From Capsicum annuum (taxonomy: Eukaryota > Streptophyta > Magnoliopsida > Solanales > Solanaceae), in the NCBI RefSeq assembly GCF_002878395.1, contig NC_061114.1, positions 170,423,388 to 170,487,387 of the forward strand: a stretch of DNA of 64,000 nt, in the 5' to 3' direction. A program made the translations under genes and the position numbers. Below are positions 42,111 through 53,205 of this stretch, piece by piece; within the stretch, counting starts at the first letter, position 1; every line of letters begins with the position of its first letter. Below the pieces are notes generated by a model. It saw nothing but the letters and a program-made list of their open reading frames with translations, was not told the DNA's origin and ran no database searches.

Positions 42111-42721
42111 ACCCCTGGCAGATCTTCGAGAAAAACTTTAGGAAACTCATTGACTACACAAACTGACTGAACTGTTGGAGTTTCAGACTTAGCGTCCTTG
42201 ACTCAAACTAAGTGGTAAATGTACCCCTTTGATATCAAGTTTCTAGCCTTAAGATAGGATATGAAATAACTCTTGAGAGATACTAAATTACCTTCCCGCT
42301 CAAAGACTGGCTCATCAAGAAATTGAAACTTCACTATCCGAGTGCGACAATCTATAAATGGATAGAAGGAATAAAGTCAATCCATACCCATAATAATGTT
42401 AAAATCGACCATATCTAACTCTATTTTGTTTGTTAATATGATCTTATAAAGGAGAGTGATAGGACACTTTCTATAGATCTATTTGTCTAGAACTGACTAC
42501 CCCACTGGGGTGGAAACTAAGAAGGGATTAGAAAGCTTTTGGGGACCTACCTTAAAATTCACTACAACTAACGGAGACACATAAGAGATATTTGACCCTG
42601 GGTCTATCATCACATAAGCATCAATATAAAAGACATGAAGCATACCAGTAACAATATTTGGTGCTCTCTTGTCCTGAAGTAATGAAAGCATAGATCTGAT
42701 TCTGGCGCTGATCGCCACCAA
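42111..42721 (-). pseudogene. E3 aspartic protease and linker
   Basis: The open piece 42497-42721 contains NIVTGMLHVFYIDAYVMIDP followed by GSNISYVSPLVVVNF, i.e. the D-P-G active site, and VSTPVG. The MDWL-type block (42330-42420) and the linker (42130-42330, SHFISYLKARNLISKG) follow with stops. Confidence 0.82.
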
Positions 42722-43907
42722 TATTGGATGAGATACCCTGATAAGGGGCTGGCCGATCTATAAGGACTAGTGCGCTAGTAGCTTGAGTCTGAGGGTGAAC
42801 ATCTCGGCTTCCCTTCTTAGAATGTGGGATCTAATTGATCCCATGACTTAATATACCATATCTATAACAACCTTTTTATCCCAACAAACATCACCGGGAT
42901 AAGTCTTACCACACTTAGCTCATTTTGGATAATTAGGCCTTCCACCTACACTACTCTGAGACTTGGACATAGAAGTCCTACCCTAGTTCTCATACCTAAT
43001 TATGAGTACGGGGGCACTAGATAAAGATGGCACTGGCATATGTGGGTGACCCTAAAATTATGAATGACCGCCCCCTCCAGACCTTGCTTGGCCATAGTCA
43101 AACTGTCTGATCCTAGCCTTCTTATTTCTCTCTCTCTCCTCTTTATCTTTTCTGCCTCAATCTATTTGGCAAGAGTCTTCAGTCTAGCAATATCGATATC
43201 CCTATCAGTATGGCAGTCCCTCAACCCAGCAAAATCCATATCCCTAATCAGTATGGCAGTCGTACACTCCTTGACTACCAAACTAAACACTCCAATAACA
43301 AACTTACTCATACTTAATCTACGATCATCTAACAAGTCACGAGCATACTTAGACAACTAGTTGAACTTGAGGCAGTACTACTTCACTCTTATTGAACCCT
43401 ACCTCAGGTTCATGAACTCCTCTATCTTAGCTTCTCTTAGCTTACACAAAAAAAAAACCTATTGACAAATGCATCCTAAAATACATGTCAACTCATGGGA
43501 GATGCATTCTCACCTCTACCATTCTTCAACATAACCACCCAATCACAAGAAATATTCTTCAACCTATAGAATGTCAATTCTACACCCTCCGCCTTAGTCA
43601 CATGCATAAATTGGGTGATTTTTTTCACCTCATCAAGGTATAGTTGTGGGTCCTCACATTGTTTTGATCAAAAGAATTCAAGCGGATTCATTATCATAGA
43701 GTCACAAATTCTGGTTGTAGCTAAATCACCATTCTCCTATAATAGGACTGCAGCCTGATGGTTTCCCTAAATATTGGAAGTCACAGCTTGGGCCAATGCC
43801 TAAAAAGTAGCCTAAAATGCAGCATAGGACACATTCTCATTCAAGGGATCACTAGGATAGGGTGGATGGTTATTATTTCTGCATGCATTAGCTCGGTGAG
43901 GAGGCAT
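42722..43907 (-). pseudogene. E3 gag
   Basis: Starts with ATG at 43907 (MPPHRANACRNNNHPPYPSD) and can be read with several TAG/TAA stops through ENGDLATTRICDSMIMNPLE, QLYLDEVKKITQFMHVTKAE and VELTFYRLKNI. A run of A in the plus strand at 43447-43457 causes a frame change in the EREAKIEE region. The cysteine-knuckle part lies at 42830-42930 in degraded form. Confidence 0.8.
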
Positions 43908-44094
43908 ACTCTATTATATAATAGCATGAGCCAAAAGTAGATAGAGATAACTATAAGTAGGATAGATAATGAATAAAAGGATTTGTTCTTAAATCATTCT
44001 GTAGCCTCTTGCTCATAAATATGGCATGTTTCACACCCATCGTCAAGACTCTACATAATGCGTCTTGTCTGACTCCATCAAACTCTTTAAACCA

Positions 44095-44107
44095 GGCTCT
44101 AATACAA
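44095..44107 (-). other. E3 primer-binding site (initiator tRNA-Met type, decayed)
   Basis: The minus strand reads TTGTATTAGAGCC, two changes from TGGTATCAGAGCC, just inside the LTR edge at 44112. Confidence 0.8.
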
Positions 44108-44111
44108 AGTT

Positions 44112-45450
44112 TGTAATGCCTCAAAATTGGATCTAGATACGTCACACGATGCTCCAAATTACAAGTTATCTCAAGCTAACCCTGTAAGCCTGTTACTCAT
44201 TTTGAAGCTAAAAATAAAAGAAATCTTAGCATGTAAAATACTAAAATACTAAATTTATTGTCTAAACTAGACTGAGTTAAATAATTATAGTGTCAGAAAA
44301 TATTTAACTAGGAAATTTGAACAACCAACACTATAAGTCTAAAGTATATCTAATAGTTGAAAAAGCGTCTAACAATACTAACTAGAGAGTCACTGGCACA
44401 AACCCCCAGCTGACTTAAACTAACTAAAAACAAATGAATAAACTACTCTATAAAGCTATAAATCTAAATAACTGGGTCCCTGAACAATGAGGACTCAACA
44501 ACTGTTGGGATGTAGATAGGGATTGATCACCTGAACCTACATTATTAAAAAACGCAGCACATAGACATATATGTGGATTAGTACTTTTGGAAAATACTGA
44601 GCATATGGGGGTGAATACATAAGTAAAACAATATCTCAATGCTTATATAAACTTCTAAAAATATGCATACTAAGTGTAAATAACTCAAATTAGCTTGAAT
44701 AAATGAAAGGTGAAAATCATAAATCATGAATAATAAAGCATACTGTATAAATCTTGTGAGCCATAACACTTAGTTCTAAAAGTTGTACTTTTACTCTTTC
44801 TATTAATGGAATAAGTAGGACTGAAGTTAAGTCTGTTTTTAAAAACATGTGTTCTAAGTGTAAAAATGGCTCACCCTTATATTTTTAAATTGAAAGACAA
44901 AATCTCATAAGGAATGTCTTATGTAAAACAATATCTGATATATATTGTGAGCCTTTACACTTAATTTCTAAAAGTTGTTCTGTTATTCTGTCTTAGGACA
45001 TAGGGAGTTTTTTATAAAGTCTTTTTTGTTATTCTTTTCTATTAGGGAGGTTCTTCTAACCAACATAAACTATGTGAGCTATCATGGAGTCCAACTTCTA
45101 GTTCCCCCAAAGGGAAAACCTCACATTAGGGAGAGGTTTCATACTTTTACTAAGGAGTATAACCTGAGCTAAGTGATCACAATCTATATCTGCATCCGTA
45201 TAAATGGGAATAATTTGAGAATCTAAACCTACGTTGGCTCATAGTTTTGGGGCATGTGTACTAGGACACATACCCAACTCGGTGCTAAATACTACTCCCT
45301 TTAATTTGTATGCTCATTCTGCATGAAATCCACTTTAAAACTAGAATTAGGGTTTACAATGAAAACTAGTTATGTATCTATTTACTTTAAATTGTAGTCA
45401 AAACTATAAAGTATATTCCATAGCTTAGATGAGGATTAAAAGATCAAATA
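44112..45450 (-). repeat. E3 5' LTR, outer half lost
   Basis: Starts TGTAATGCCTC at 44112. It follows 14175-15550 closely by eye (for example GGGAGGTTCTTCTAAC near 45045 and CTCGGTGCTAAATACTACT near 45278) and departs after AAAAGATCAAAT at about 45450. The counterpart continues for another 1.1 kb. Confidence 0.84.
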
Positions 45451-45609
45451 TTTCTTATCGAACTATAAAGTGCATTCACTATTTTAGCTCATGTGTATTC
45501 ACTTAGGCTGATATAAAGTGAATAGCATAAGATAACTGATGTATAGTGTGCATGAAAACTGCAACATCTGAGAATGTATGACCAAGCATATAACATAATA
45601 CTAGAATAG
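45451..45609 (-). repeat. Probable left piece of an E2-type LTR
   Basis: A 159-bp A/T-rich stretch between the broken E3 LTR and E7. E7 carries a target duplication shared with 55659, so this stretch and 55664 onwards were once continuous, and 55664-57116 is E2-type LTR. I see no independent match inside the window to prove its identity. Confidence 0.5.
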
Positions 45610-45614
45610 TCTGT

Positions 45615-48057
45615 TGTAATACCCTGTATTCCTAGAGCTTAACTTAGCTCTAAGTATGTGAGTTATATAAGATTTATGAAACACTCAGTATTTTTCAATT
45701 TAGAGTGTGCCAATGCATAGGAAATTCATTCATCTTTCCAACAATATAAAATTCACCCAAATTTGATACCTGTGAGAAGAGTTAGGTCAGTTTATGTAAA
45801 AATAGTGGCTCACCGAGATTAGGTCGTATCACAGTGAGTATTGTGATGAGCACTCCATCATGTCGTGCTGAAGTCTATTTCAGCATTTGTCAATTTCTAG
45901 AGGGTCACCGTGATTGCACTGCATTGTGGTGAACCCCAAAACAAGAATTGTCATTATCTAGAGAGTCACTGCAATTCCATCGCATCGCGGTGGATATAAA
46001 GATGATCCATTAACCGCATCATGGTAAGGCCTTAATCGGCGTTCAAATTATGGGATTTTAAATCCCAAGGGGAACTTAGACTTTTCCCATGACCCAGATC
46101 AGCCTTAAACACAAAATTAAACCCTAAATGACCCAAATATATCATTGTTCACCCAATTTTTAACCAAAGTTCATCATTCTCTCTCAAAAGCAAGAAACTT
46201 TAGTTTCAAAATTCAAGAAAAAAGCTCAAGAATTTCTCCAAGAACCTTTAAGAATTAACATTTCAAGGTATATTAGGTGTTCATCTATGGGTCCCTTTCA
46301 TCCATAGAGTCCAAGAATCTATTCTTAAAACTTCAAGACTTATGATTTATGATTTCCATTCTTGAAATTGAATGTATTCATGTTCATGATAGTAATTGGA
46401 ATCCAATTCATGTTTAATTATAAGCTCCCACTAGATTTACATAGTTATGTGGTGAATTAGATAAATTGTATGCTTAGTTCTTGAAATTGAAATTGAATTT
46501 TGTATTCATGCTTAGATGTGTTGACCATCATCATGTGAAATACTCCATGCTCCCTAAGTATTTTCTAAAAGGACTATGTGAAGTAGATAGTGGAATCTTG
46601 ACATGTCATTGTATGGTCCAAATCATGTAAAATCTTATGCCTTACAAGTGTTTGATGAAATGCCTTTATGAACAAATTATGGACAAGTGTAAATTGTTGT
46701 GTATCTTAAGATCATGTTATGCTTTATTTTTAATGCTATCGAGTCCTAGGGTATTTAATACCTGATAATCTAGCTATTTACCTAGAGCCAGTGTTAGTTA
46801 CAAAATCTCAGTCATGTCACTTTAGTAGTACTCTCAGTCAGTTACAGAACTCAATAGAACTAAATTAGTTATAGGACTTAGGAAAACTCAGTGTCAGTCC
46901 AGTCTAGTTCAGTATAAGTAGTTCAGTGTCTTCTAGTTAGGAGTATGATTCAACACCGAGTAAACCCAAGAATGAGGGCTGACCTGTCAGTAGAGGATTT
47001 GATCCTTAGAAGCAATCCTTGGATTCCAGAACTACGTATCCAGCGTAGGTTGAGACATCAAACCTGCCAATTGAGGGTTGATGAGGTGTTTTAACCAGCT
47101 AGATGAGAGTTCCACCATTCTTATTAGAGTACCTGCTAGATGAGGGTAACCATTTAGTGTCTTTACCCATGGCATGGTACTAACACCCTTCCAACCGGGG
47201 TCATAGGATGGACCCCAACTCAGCTATCTTATCTTATTTAGGGTATGTTGGTTAGATGATTTCTTCCCACAGTCTCAATTTTAGTATTCAAAATAGAACT
47301 CAATTTAGTTCTACAAAATTAGGATTGTCAGATGTAGTCAACCAGTATCAGTAAATCAGTTATTAGTAACTTCAGTTACTTAGTATCAGAATTTAGGACT
47401 TAGCTTTAGAAAAGCTTAGTCACAATATTTATCTATATGCACATGAGTGCTCACTCAATATTTACAGTATTATCAGTTATCCATATACTCTCATGTTAAG
47501 CTACTCTATATCATGCAGTCAGTTATTGTTCATGCATATGAACCCTTGCATTCAGCCTTACCATATCTAGCATACCAGTACATTGCATGTACTAATGCAT
47601 ACTCTTTCTTTGCGCTATGATGTCTTATATCATAGGTTCGAACGCATAGATTCCCAACCACGCATAGATAGATTCAGATTCATCCTCCAGCAGTAGATTA
47701 GCAATAAGTCCTCATCATTCGAGGATATTCTTTTATTTCAGATTTTTAGTAGTTTTAGTATTTCAGTAATTGGGGTTATTTGGGGGTTTGATCAATCTAC
47801 TCCACTTTTAGACAGTTCAGTTAGACGCTTTTCAAACTAGTTTTCAGACAGTGTTCAGTTTTATAGATTGTTACTTCAATTGATACACTTTATTAGTATT
47901 TATAGATTTTGAACCTTATGACATTTTTGTCTATTTTCTGCATTTATTATAGTATATTATTTAATGCTCATGGAAGATATCAGTCATGGGTTAGCTTGTG
48001 GTCCTTTGAGGTCATAAGCACAGTGTAGCGTCCGGGGTACAGACTTGGGGCATTACA
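45615..48057 (+). repeat. E7 5' LTR
   Basis: Starts TGTAATACCCTG and ends GGGGCATTACA. CpG-bearing inverted motifs cluster at 45810-46045 (CACCGTGATTGCACTGC, CATCGCATCGCGGTGG). The splice-donor-like CAAGGTATAT is near 46265. It is related in sequence, in opposite orientation, to the E8 and E2 LTRs. Confidence 0.88.
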
Positions 48058-48060
48058 AAC

Positions 48061-48074
48061 TTTGTATCAGAGCC
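48061..48074 (+). other. E7 primer-binding site (initiator tRNA-Met type)
   Basis: TTTGTATCAGAGCC, one change from the iMet complement, three bases after the LTR. Confidence 0.88.
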
Positions 48075-48287
48075 TAATATTTAAAAGTGTCCTAGGAAGT
48101 CTGAAAGTTACATCATGTAGAGTCTTATGCATGGGTGTGTTTCGCGCCACGCTTATGGACAGAAGGCTATAAGATGTTTTAGGAATAATTTTCCTTCTTT
48201 CAATATTCATGTCGTGCGAGTGAGCATAAGCTTAATGTAAAACTCTCAGTCTAATTCATTTCTCCCTTTCATTTACAGAACATACCT

Positions 48288-49140
48288 CCCAAAAGGACTA
48301 ATAAAAGAAGAATCGGAAACCAGTCAGCACCTCCTCCCATTTAGGAAAATCCCCTGGACGAATATGTTTCCCATGTAGAATTCAGAGCTGCATTCACTAC
48401 TCTAGCCAATTCTATAGCAGCTCGGAATAAACAGCCAACTATTATTTCGACCAACCCAGTGGCCAATACTATTGCATCTAGGATTCGGGACTTTAGCTAA
48501 ATAAATCCTCATTTATTCTCAATATCTAAGTTAGAAGAGGATCCACAAGAGTTTCTCGATCAGGTTTAAAAATTCACAGACATTATGGGAGTGACTTCCA
48601 GTGAGGGTGTTGAGTTGGCCACTTATCAGCTATAATATATAGATCATATGTGGTTTAAGCATATAAGGTAGACAGGGGCATAGATGCAGAGCCCATAGAG
48701 TGGGAAGAGTTTGCTACTACTTTCCTAGAGATATTCTTTCCCTTATAGCTGAGAGAGGCCAAAGTGTTAAAGTTCATTAACCTTAGGCAAGGTAGTATGA
48801 GCGTGAAAGAGTATTCCCTCAAGTTTACTTGGTTAGCCAGGTATGCTCCCTATGTAGTAGCAGATAGTAGGTCCAAAATGAGCAAGTTCATATCTGGGGT
48901 GTTAGATAGTATGGTTAAGGAGTTTTGAACAGTGATGTTGATTAAGGAGATGGACATATCCAAACTCGTGGTCCATGCTCAGCAGATAGAAGAGGCTAAG
49001 ATTAAAAAGAGAAGCAAAATAAGAGAGCTAAAATAGGTAGCTTCAATTTCAATCAGCCTAAGTTAGAGGGAGGTAACCATTCCCAATTTTATCCAAATTT
49101 TTAAGTTCCAGCTCCGTCCTTAGTTAGATCCCTAAGTTCA
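48288..49140 (+). pseudogene. E7 gag
   Basis: The start codon reads ATA (ATA-CCT-CCC-AAA-AGG), as in E5. Readable parts: PPKRTNKRRIGNQSAPPP, EYVSHVEFRAAFTTLANSIA, ARNKQPTIISTNPVANTIAS, then LEEDPQEFLDQV, FTDIMGVTSSEGVELATYQL. A frameshift near 48680 and further stops break the second half. The knuckle region lies in the next segment at 49200-49320. Confidence 0.82.
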
Positions 49141-49990
49141 ATAAATGGTAGTAAATATAGGGCTCCAAGCTCTAAGTCTCAAGGTAGTGTCAGCAGTTGT
49201 TGAACAAACCCTCTTTGTCAGACTTATGGCGAGAACCATCAGGATGTCTACAAAGCTGGCAGTGATGTTTGTTTTGAATATTGCAATCCAGGCCACAAAG
49301 TTAGAGAATGTCCTTAGTCAGGTTCGCAGAGTCAGTATAACTATCTTTCATCTCAATTTAATCGCCCGAATTAATAGGGTGCCACTTCCAGTGCCCCCAT
49401 TGGGCAATACCCAAATAGGCTCTAGGCACTTCAGTCCAGATAAGATTGATGTGGTCAGTGGTACATTACAGATCTTCCATTTATATATTTATGCTTTGTT
49501 AGATCCAGGAGCTTCTTTATCTTTTGTAACTCCCTACATAGCAATCGACTTCAAAGTCAAACTAAAAATCTTAATAGAGCTATTCTCAGTCTCTCCCCTA
49601 GTGGGTCAGTCTATCATAGACCGATGGGTATACAAGAACTATCCGGTTATGATATCTAAGAAAGTCACTTCAGCAGACTTAACAGAATTAGAGATGATAC
49701 ATTTTGTTGTCATTCTCAGCATAGATTGGCTCCATTCATGTTATGCCTCAGTTGATTGTTGAAATAGAATAGTTCATATTTAGTTTCTAAATAAACCATC
49801 CTTGAATGGAGGGGTAGTACTATAGAGCTTAAGGGTTAGTTGATTTCATACCTTAGTGCGAGAAAAATGATATCCAAGGGATGTATCTATCATCTTGTGC
49901 GAGTCAAAGACTCTACATTAGAAACTCCTAGTCGTGAGTCAGTTCTAGTAGTAAATGAATTCTCAGATGTGTTTCCCGAAGATCTTCCTG
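49141..49990 (+). pseudogene. E7 nucleocapsid end and aspartic protease
   Basis: A 205-codon open piece (49145-49762) enters out of frame through the knuckle region and from about 49380 reads in the protease frame: VVSGTLQIFHLYIYALLDPG and ASLSFVTPYIAIDF with the intact D-P-G-A active site, VSPLVGQSII, and VVILSIDWLHSCYASVDC, where a TGA stops it. The linker 49840-50022 carries ARKMISKGCIYHLVRVKDS and EDLPGISPIREIEF. Confidence 0.84.
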
Positions 49991-50880
49991 GAATTTCTCC
50001 CATTAGGGAAATAGAATTCTGAATAGACCTTCTCTAGATACTCAGTCTATATCTATTTTACCCTATAGAATGGCACTAGTAGAATTCAGAGAATTAAAAA
50101 ATTAGTTAAAGGATCTTTTAGATAAAGGGTTCATCAGACCCAGCATTTCCTCATGGGGCGCAGCAGTCTTATTAGTGTATAAGAAAGATGGTTCTATCAT
50201 AATGTGTATAGAATACCGTCAGTTGAGCAAAGTAACTGTCAAGAATAAGTTCCCACTACCTAGAATCGATGACTTGTTTAACCAACTTCAGGGTGCCAGT
50301 TATTTCTCTAAGATAGACCTCATATCAGGCTATCATCATCTTAGAGTCATAGAATATAACATCCCAAAATTAGCTTTTCAAAATCGTTATGGTCACTTCA
50401 AGTTTCTAGTTATGCCCTTTGTCTTACCAATGCCCCAGCAGCCTTCATGGATCTGATGAACTAAGTGTTCAAGTAGTACTTGGACATGTTCTATATAGTA
50501 TTCATCGATGACATTCTTTCCAACTCACGTAGTAAGAATGATCATGCATATCACCTCAGAATCGTACTTCAGACTTTCAGAACTCATCAGTTGTTGGCCA
50601 AATTTAGTAAGTGTGAATTTTCGCTAAGGTCAGTAGCGTTCCTTGGTCATATTGTTTCTGGTGTTGGCATTAGGATTAATCCTCAAAAGACCAAAGTGGT
50701 AAGAAACTTGCCTAGACTAATTTCTCCATCAGGATATCAGGAGTTTCTTGGGTTTAGCTGGCTATTACCATTAATTTATTGAAGGGTTTTTATCTATTTC
50801 ATCCCCCATGTCCAGATTAACTTAGAAGATAGTCAAGTTTTAGTGGTCATATTACTGTGAGAAGAGTTTTCAGGAGTTGA
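49991..50880 (+). pseudogene. E7 reverse transcriptase
   Basis: The open piece 50175-50456 carries [40 protein letters not shown] and HFKFLVMPF, then a one-base deletion at the FGLTNAP motif shifts the frame. The next piece, 50480-50782, has [20 protein letters not shown] (both active-site Asp present) and CEFSLRSVAFLGHIVSGVGI. A second shift occurs at GFSWLLP near 50760. Confidence 0.86.
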
Positions 50881-51310
50881 ACACTCGACTCACCTCAGCC
50901 CCAGTTTTGACTATACTAGATGGTTTAGATAGGTTTGTTATATACTGTGATGTATATAGAGTAGGTTTGGGTTGTGTCCTCATATAGAGTGATAAGGTCA
51001 TAGCCTATGCCTCTAGACAACTTAAACTCATGAGAAGAATTACCCTACCTATGATCTTGAGTTAGCAGTTGTAATGTTCATCTTAAAGATCTTAAGGCAC
51101 TATTTGTATGGGGTGCATGAAGATGCGTTCATAGATCATAAGAGCCTATAGTATGTCTTTTCTCAGAAAGATTTGAATTTGCGTTAAAGAAGGTGACTAT
51201 AGTTATTAAAGAATTATGACATGAGTGTTTTGTATCACCCGAGCATAGCCAATGTAGTGGCTAATGCTCTCAGTAGACTGTCTATGGGTAGTGTTGCTCA
51301 TGTTGAGGAT
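50881..51310 (+). pseudogene. E7 RNase H
   Basis: FVIYCDVYRVGLGCVLI (first catalytic Asp), a TAG, then [13 protein letters not shown], a frame change, [20 protein letters not shown] (catalytic Glu), and HPSIANVVANALSRLSMGSV near 51240-51300. In that last motif the usual Asp of ADALSR reads Asn. Confidence 0.82.
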
Positions 51311-51479
51311 GGTAAGAAGAAGTTAACTTAGGAATTTTATCATCTTGCCTCACTAGGTGTCCTATTAGTCGATTTAGCAGAAGGCAATGTGTGGGTTCAG
51401 AACAGTTCTGAATCCTCTCTAGTTTTCGAGGTGATAGAAAAGTAGGATAGAGATCCCAGTCTTTTTAAGTTGAAAGATT

Positions 51480-52420
51480 CAGTCAAAGATTAGAAAATAG
51501 TGGTTTTCTACCAATGGGGAGATGGTGTATTACGTTGTTAAGGTCGGTTATGTTTGTCGAGTATAGACGACTTGAGGCAATGTATTCTTACAAAAACGCA
51601 TCGTATGCATTACTCTATTCATCCAGGGGCCACTAAGATGTATCATAATTTATGGGAGATCTATTGGTGGAGTGGGATAATGAGAGATATTGAATAGGTT
51701 GTAGCTAAGTGCTCTATATGTCAGCAACTTAAGATTGAGCCCCAAAAGCCTAGTGGGTCCATGCAGGAGTTCAGTATTCCTACATGGAAATGGGAAGAAG
51801 TAAACATAGACTTTGTGATGGATTTGCCTCGTACTCATCACCAACATGATTCCATATGGGTTATCCTAGATATGATGACAAAATTAGCTCATTTCTTTCT
51901 AATTCATACCTCCTATTTAGCTGAGGACTATGCCAAACTCTATATCAGAGAGTTGGTTAGGTTACACGGAGTCCCAATATCTATCATCTCAAATAGAGTT
52001 ACCCAGTTTACCTCTCATTTTTGGAAAGCATTCTAAAAGGGTCTTGGTACCCAAGTTTATCTCAGTAAAGACTTCCATCCTTAAACAGATGGGCAAGCAG
52101 AAAGGACCATTCATAATCGAAAAGATATGATGAAAGCATGCGTTGTTGATTTTCAGGGTAGTTGAGATGACCACTTGCCTTTGATCGAATTTGCATGTAA
52201 TAACAACTATCATTCCAGTATTCAAATGGCTCTATTTGAGGCTCTCAATGGTAGGAGATGTAGGTCCCCAATTGATTAGTTTGAAGTTGGTGAGACCAAA
52301 GTAGTAGGGCCTGATCTAGTATTTGGTGCCTTAGAGAAGGTTCAGTTGATCAGAGAGAGACTTGGGGTTGCCCAGAGCCAAAAAAAATCATATGTAAATG
52401 TGAGGATAAATGATCTCGAG
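51480..52420 (+). pseudogene. E7 integrase zinc finger and core
   Basis: HHCC finger: HRMHYSIHPGATKMYHNLWE at about 51598-51655 and AKCSICQQL at 51703-51730, all four ligands present. Core: the open piece 51761-52036 with VNIDFVMDLPRTHHQHDSIW (first Asp), AEDYAKLYIRELVRLHGVPI and SIISNRVTQFTSHFWKAF (second Asp reads Asn). TDGQAERTI with the Glu follows after a frame change near 52085. Stops at 51695 and 52036. Confidence 0.84.
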
Positions 52421-52870
52421 TTTGAGGTAGATGATTTTTTGTACTTGAAAATCTCTCCCATGAAAGGAGTAAAGAGGTTTGGAAAGAAGGGAAAGATCAG
52501 TCCCTGATATATAGGTCCTTATAGAGTTCTCAGCTGTTTTAGAAAGGTAGCTTATGAGATCGATTGGCCTTCAGATCTAGCTTCAGTACATCCAGTATTC
52601 TATGTCTCCTTGCTAAAGAAATACATTGGTGACCCAACAGTCATAGTCCCTTTAGAGGATGTAAATATTAAGAACGATTTTTCTTTTGAATAGGTTCCAA
52701 TCTAGATCCTTGATCATTAGATTCGCAGACTGAGGAATAAATAAGTTCCTTTAGTGAAAGTTCTTTGGAGGAATCAGTCCATTTAGGGAGCTACTTGGGA
52801 AGCAGAAGCAGATATGCGGGCCAAGTATCCTCACCTCTTCTTCGCAAACTCAGATTCAGCTTAAGGTAAC
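52421..52870 (+). pseudogene. E7 integrase C-terminus and chromodomain-like tail
   Basis: LEVDDFLYLKISPMKGVKRF-like segment near 52420-52480, GPYRVLSCF, ASVHPVFYVSLLKKYIGDPT, VIVPLEDVNIKNDFSFE, then TAG, ILDH, TAG, IRRLRNK, TAA, VPLVKVLWRNQSI, TAG, GATWEAEADMRAKYPHLFF. All the stops here are TAG/TAA at sites where relatives have Gln or Glu, so they are point changes in an otherwise continuous frame. Confidence 0.84.
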
Positions 52871-53192
52871 AGTCTCCTTAGCTTTACTCAGTTCCATGTT
52901 CAGTTACAATTATAAACTTGGAATTACTTACAATTAAATATTTAGTCATGCATTTATGAATCAGTTCAGATATGTACTCATGCGTCAGATATGCATGTTT
53001 AGAGAAAAAATTCATCTTACCAGTAGCTTCATTAATGTATTCCATGAATTAGTTATGCATGTTCAGTATAAGAACTTAGTTTTTCAGTAGTCCAGTCACG
53101 TAGTCATGTCTCAGTTATGCATGTTCAGTGTGTCATATAAGTCTATTAATATTTCTCAGCTTAATCAGTCTTATTCGAGGACGAATGTTTGC

Positions 53193-53205
53193 AAGGGGGA
53201 GATAT
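53193..53205 (+). other. E7 polypurine tract
   Basis: AAGGGGGAGATAT, the intact family sequence, directly before the 3' LTR. The upstream TTATTCGAGGACGAATG is the usual lead-in. Confidence 0.88.

Larger units (their letters stand above)
40712..45450 (-). mobile_element. E3, right half (pol middle, RT, protease, gag, partial 5' LTR)
   Basis: Continues the minus-strand element whose left half ends at the E5 insertion. The sequence at 40712 (ATTTCAAACTACTCTGG) picks up where AAGATTCC at 31054 stopped. The right LTR (44112-45450) is of the same type as 14175-16656. It is cut at about 45450, where E2-type LTR sequence seems to follow, so a deletion removed the outer 1.1 kb of this LTR and presumably the E2 gag start. 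Confidence 0.82.
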
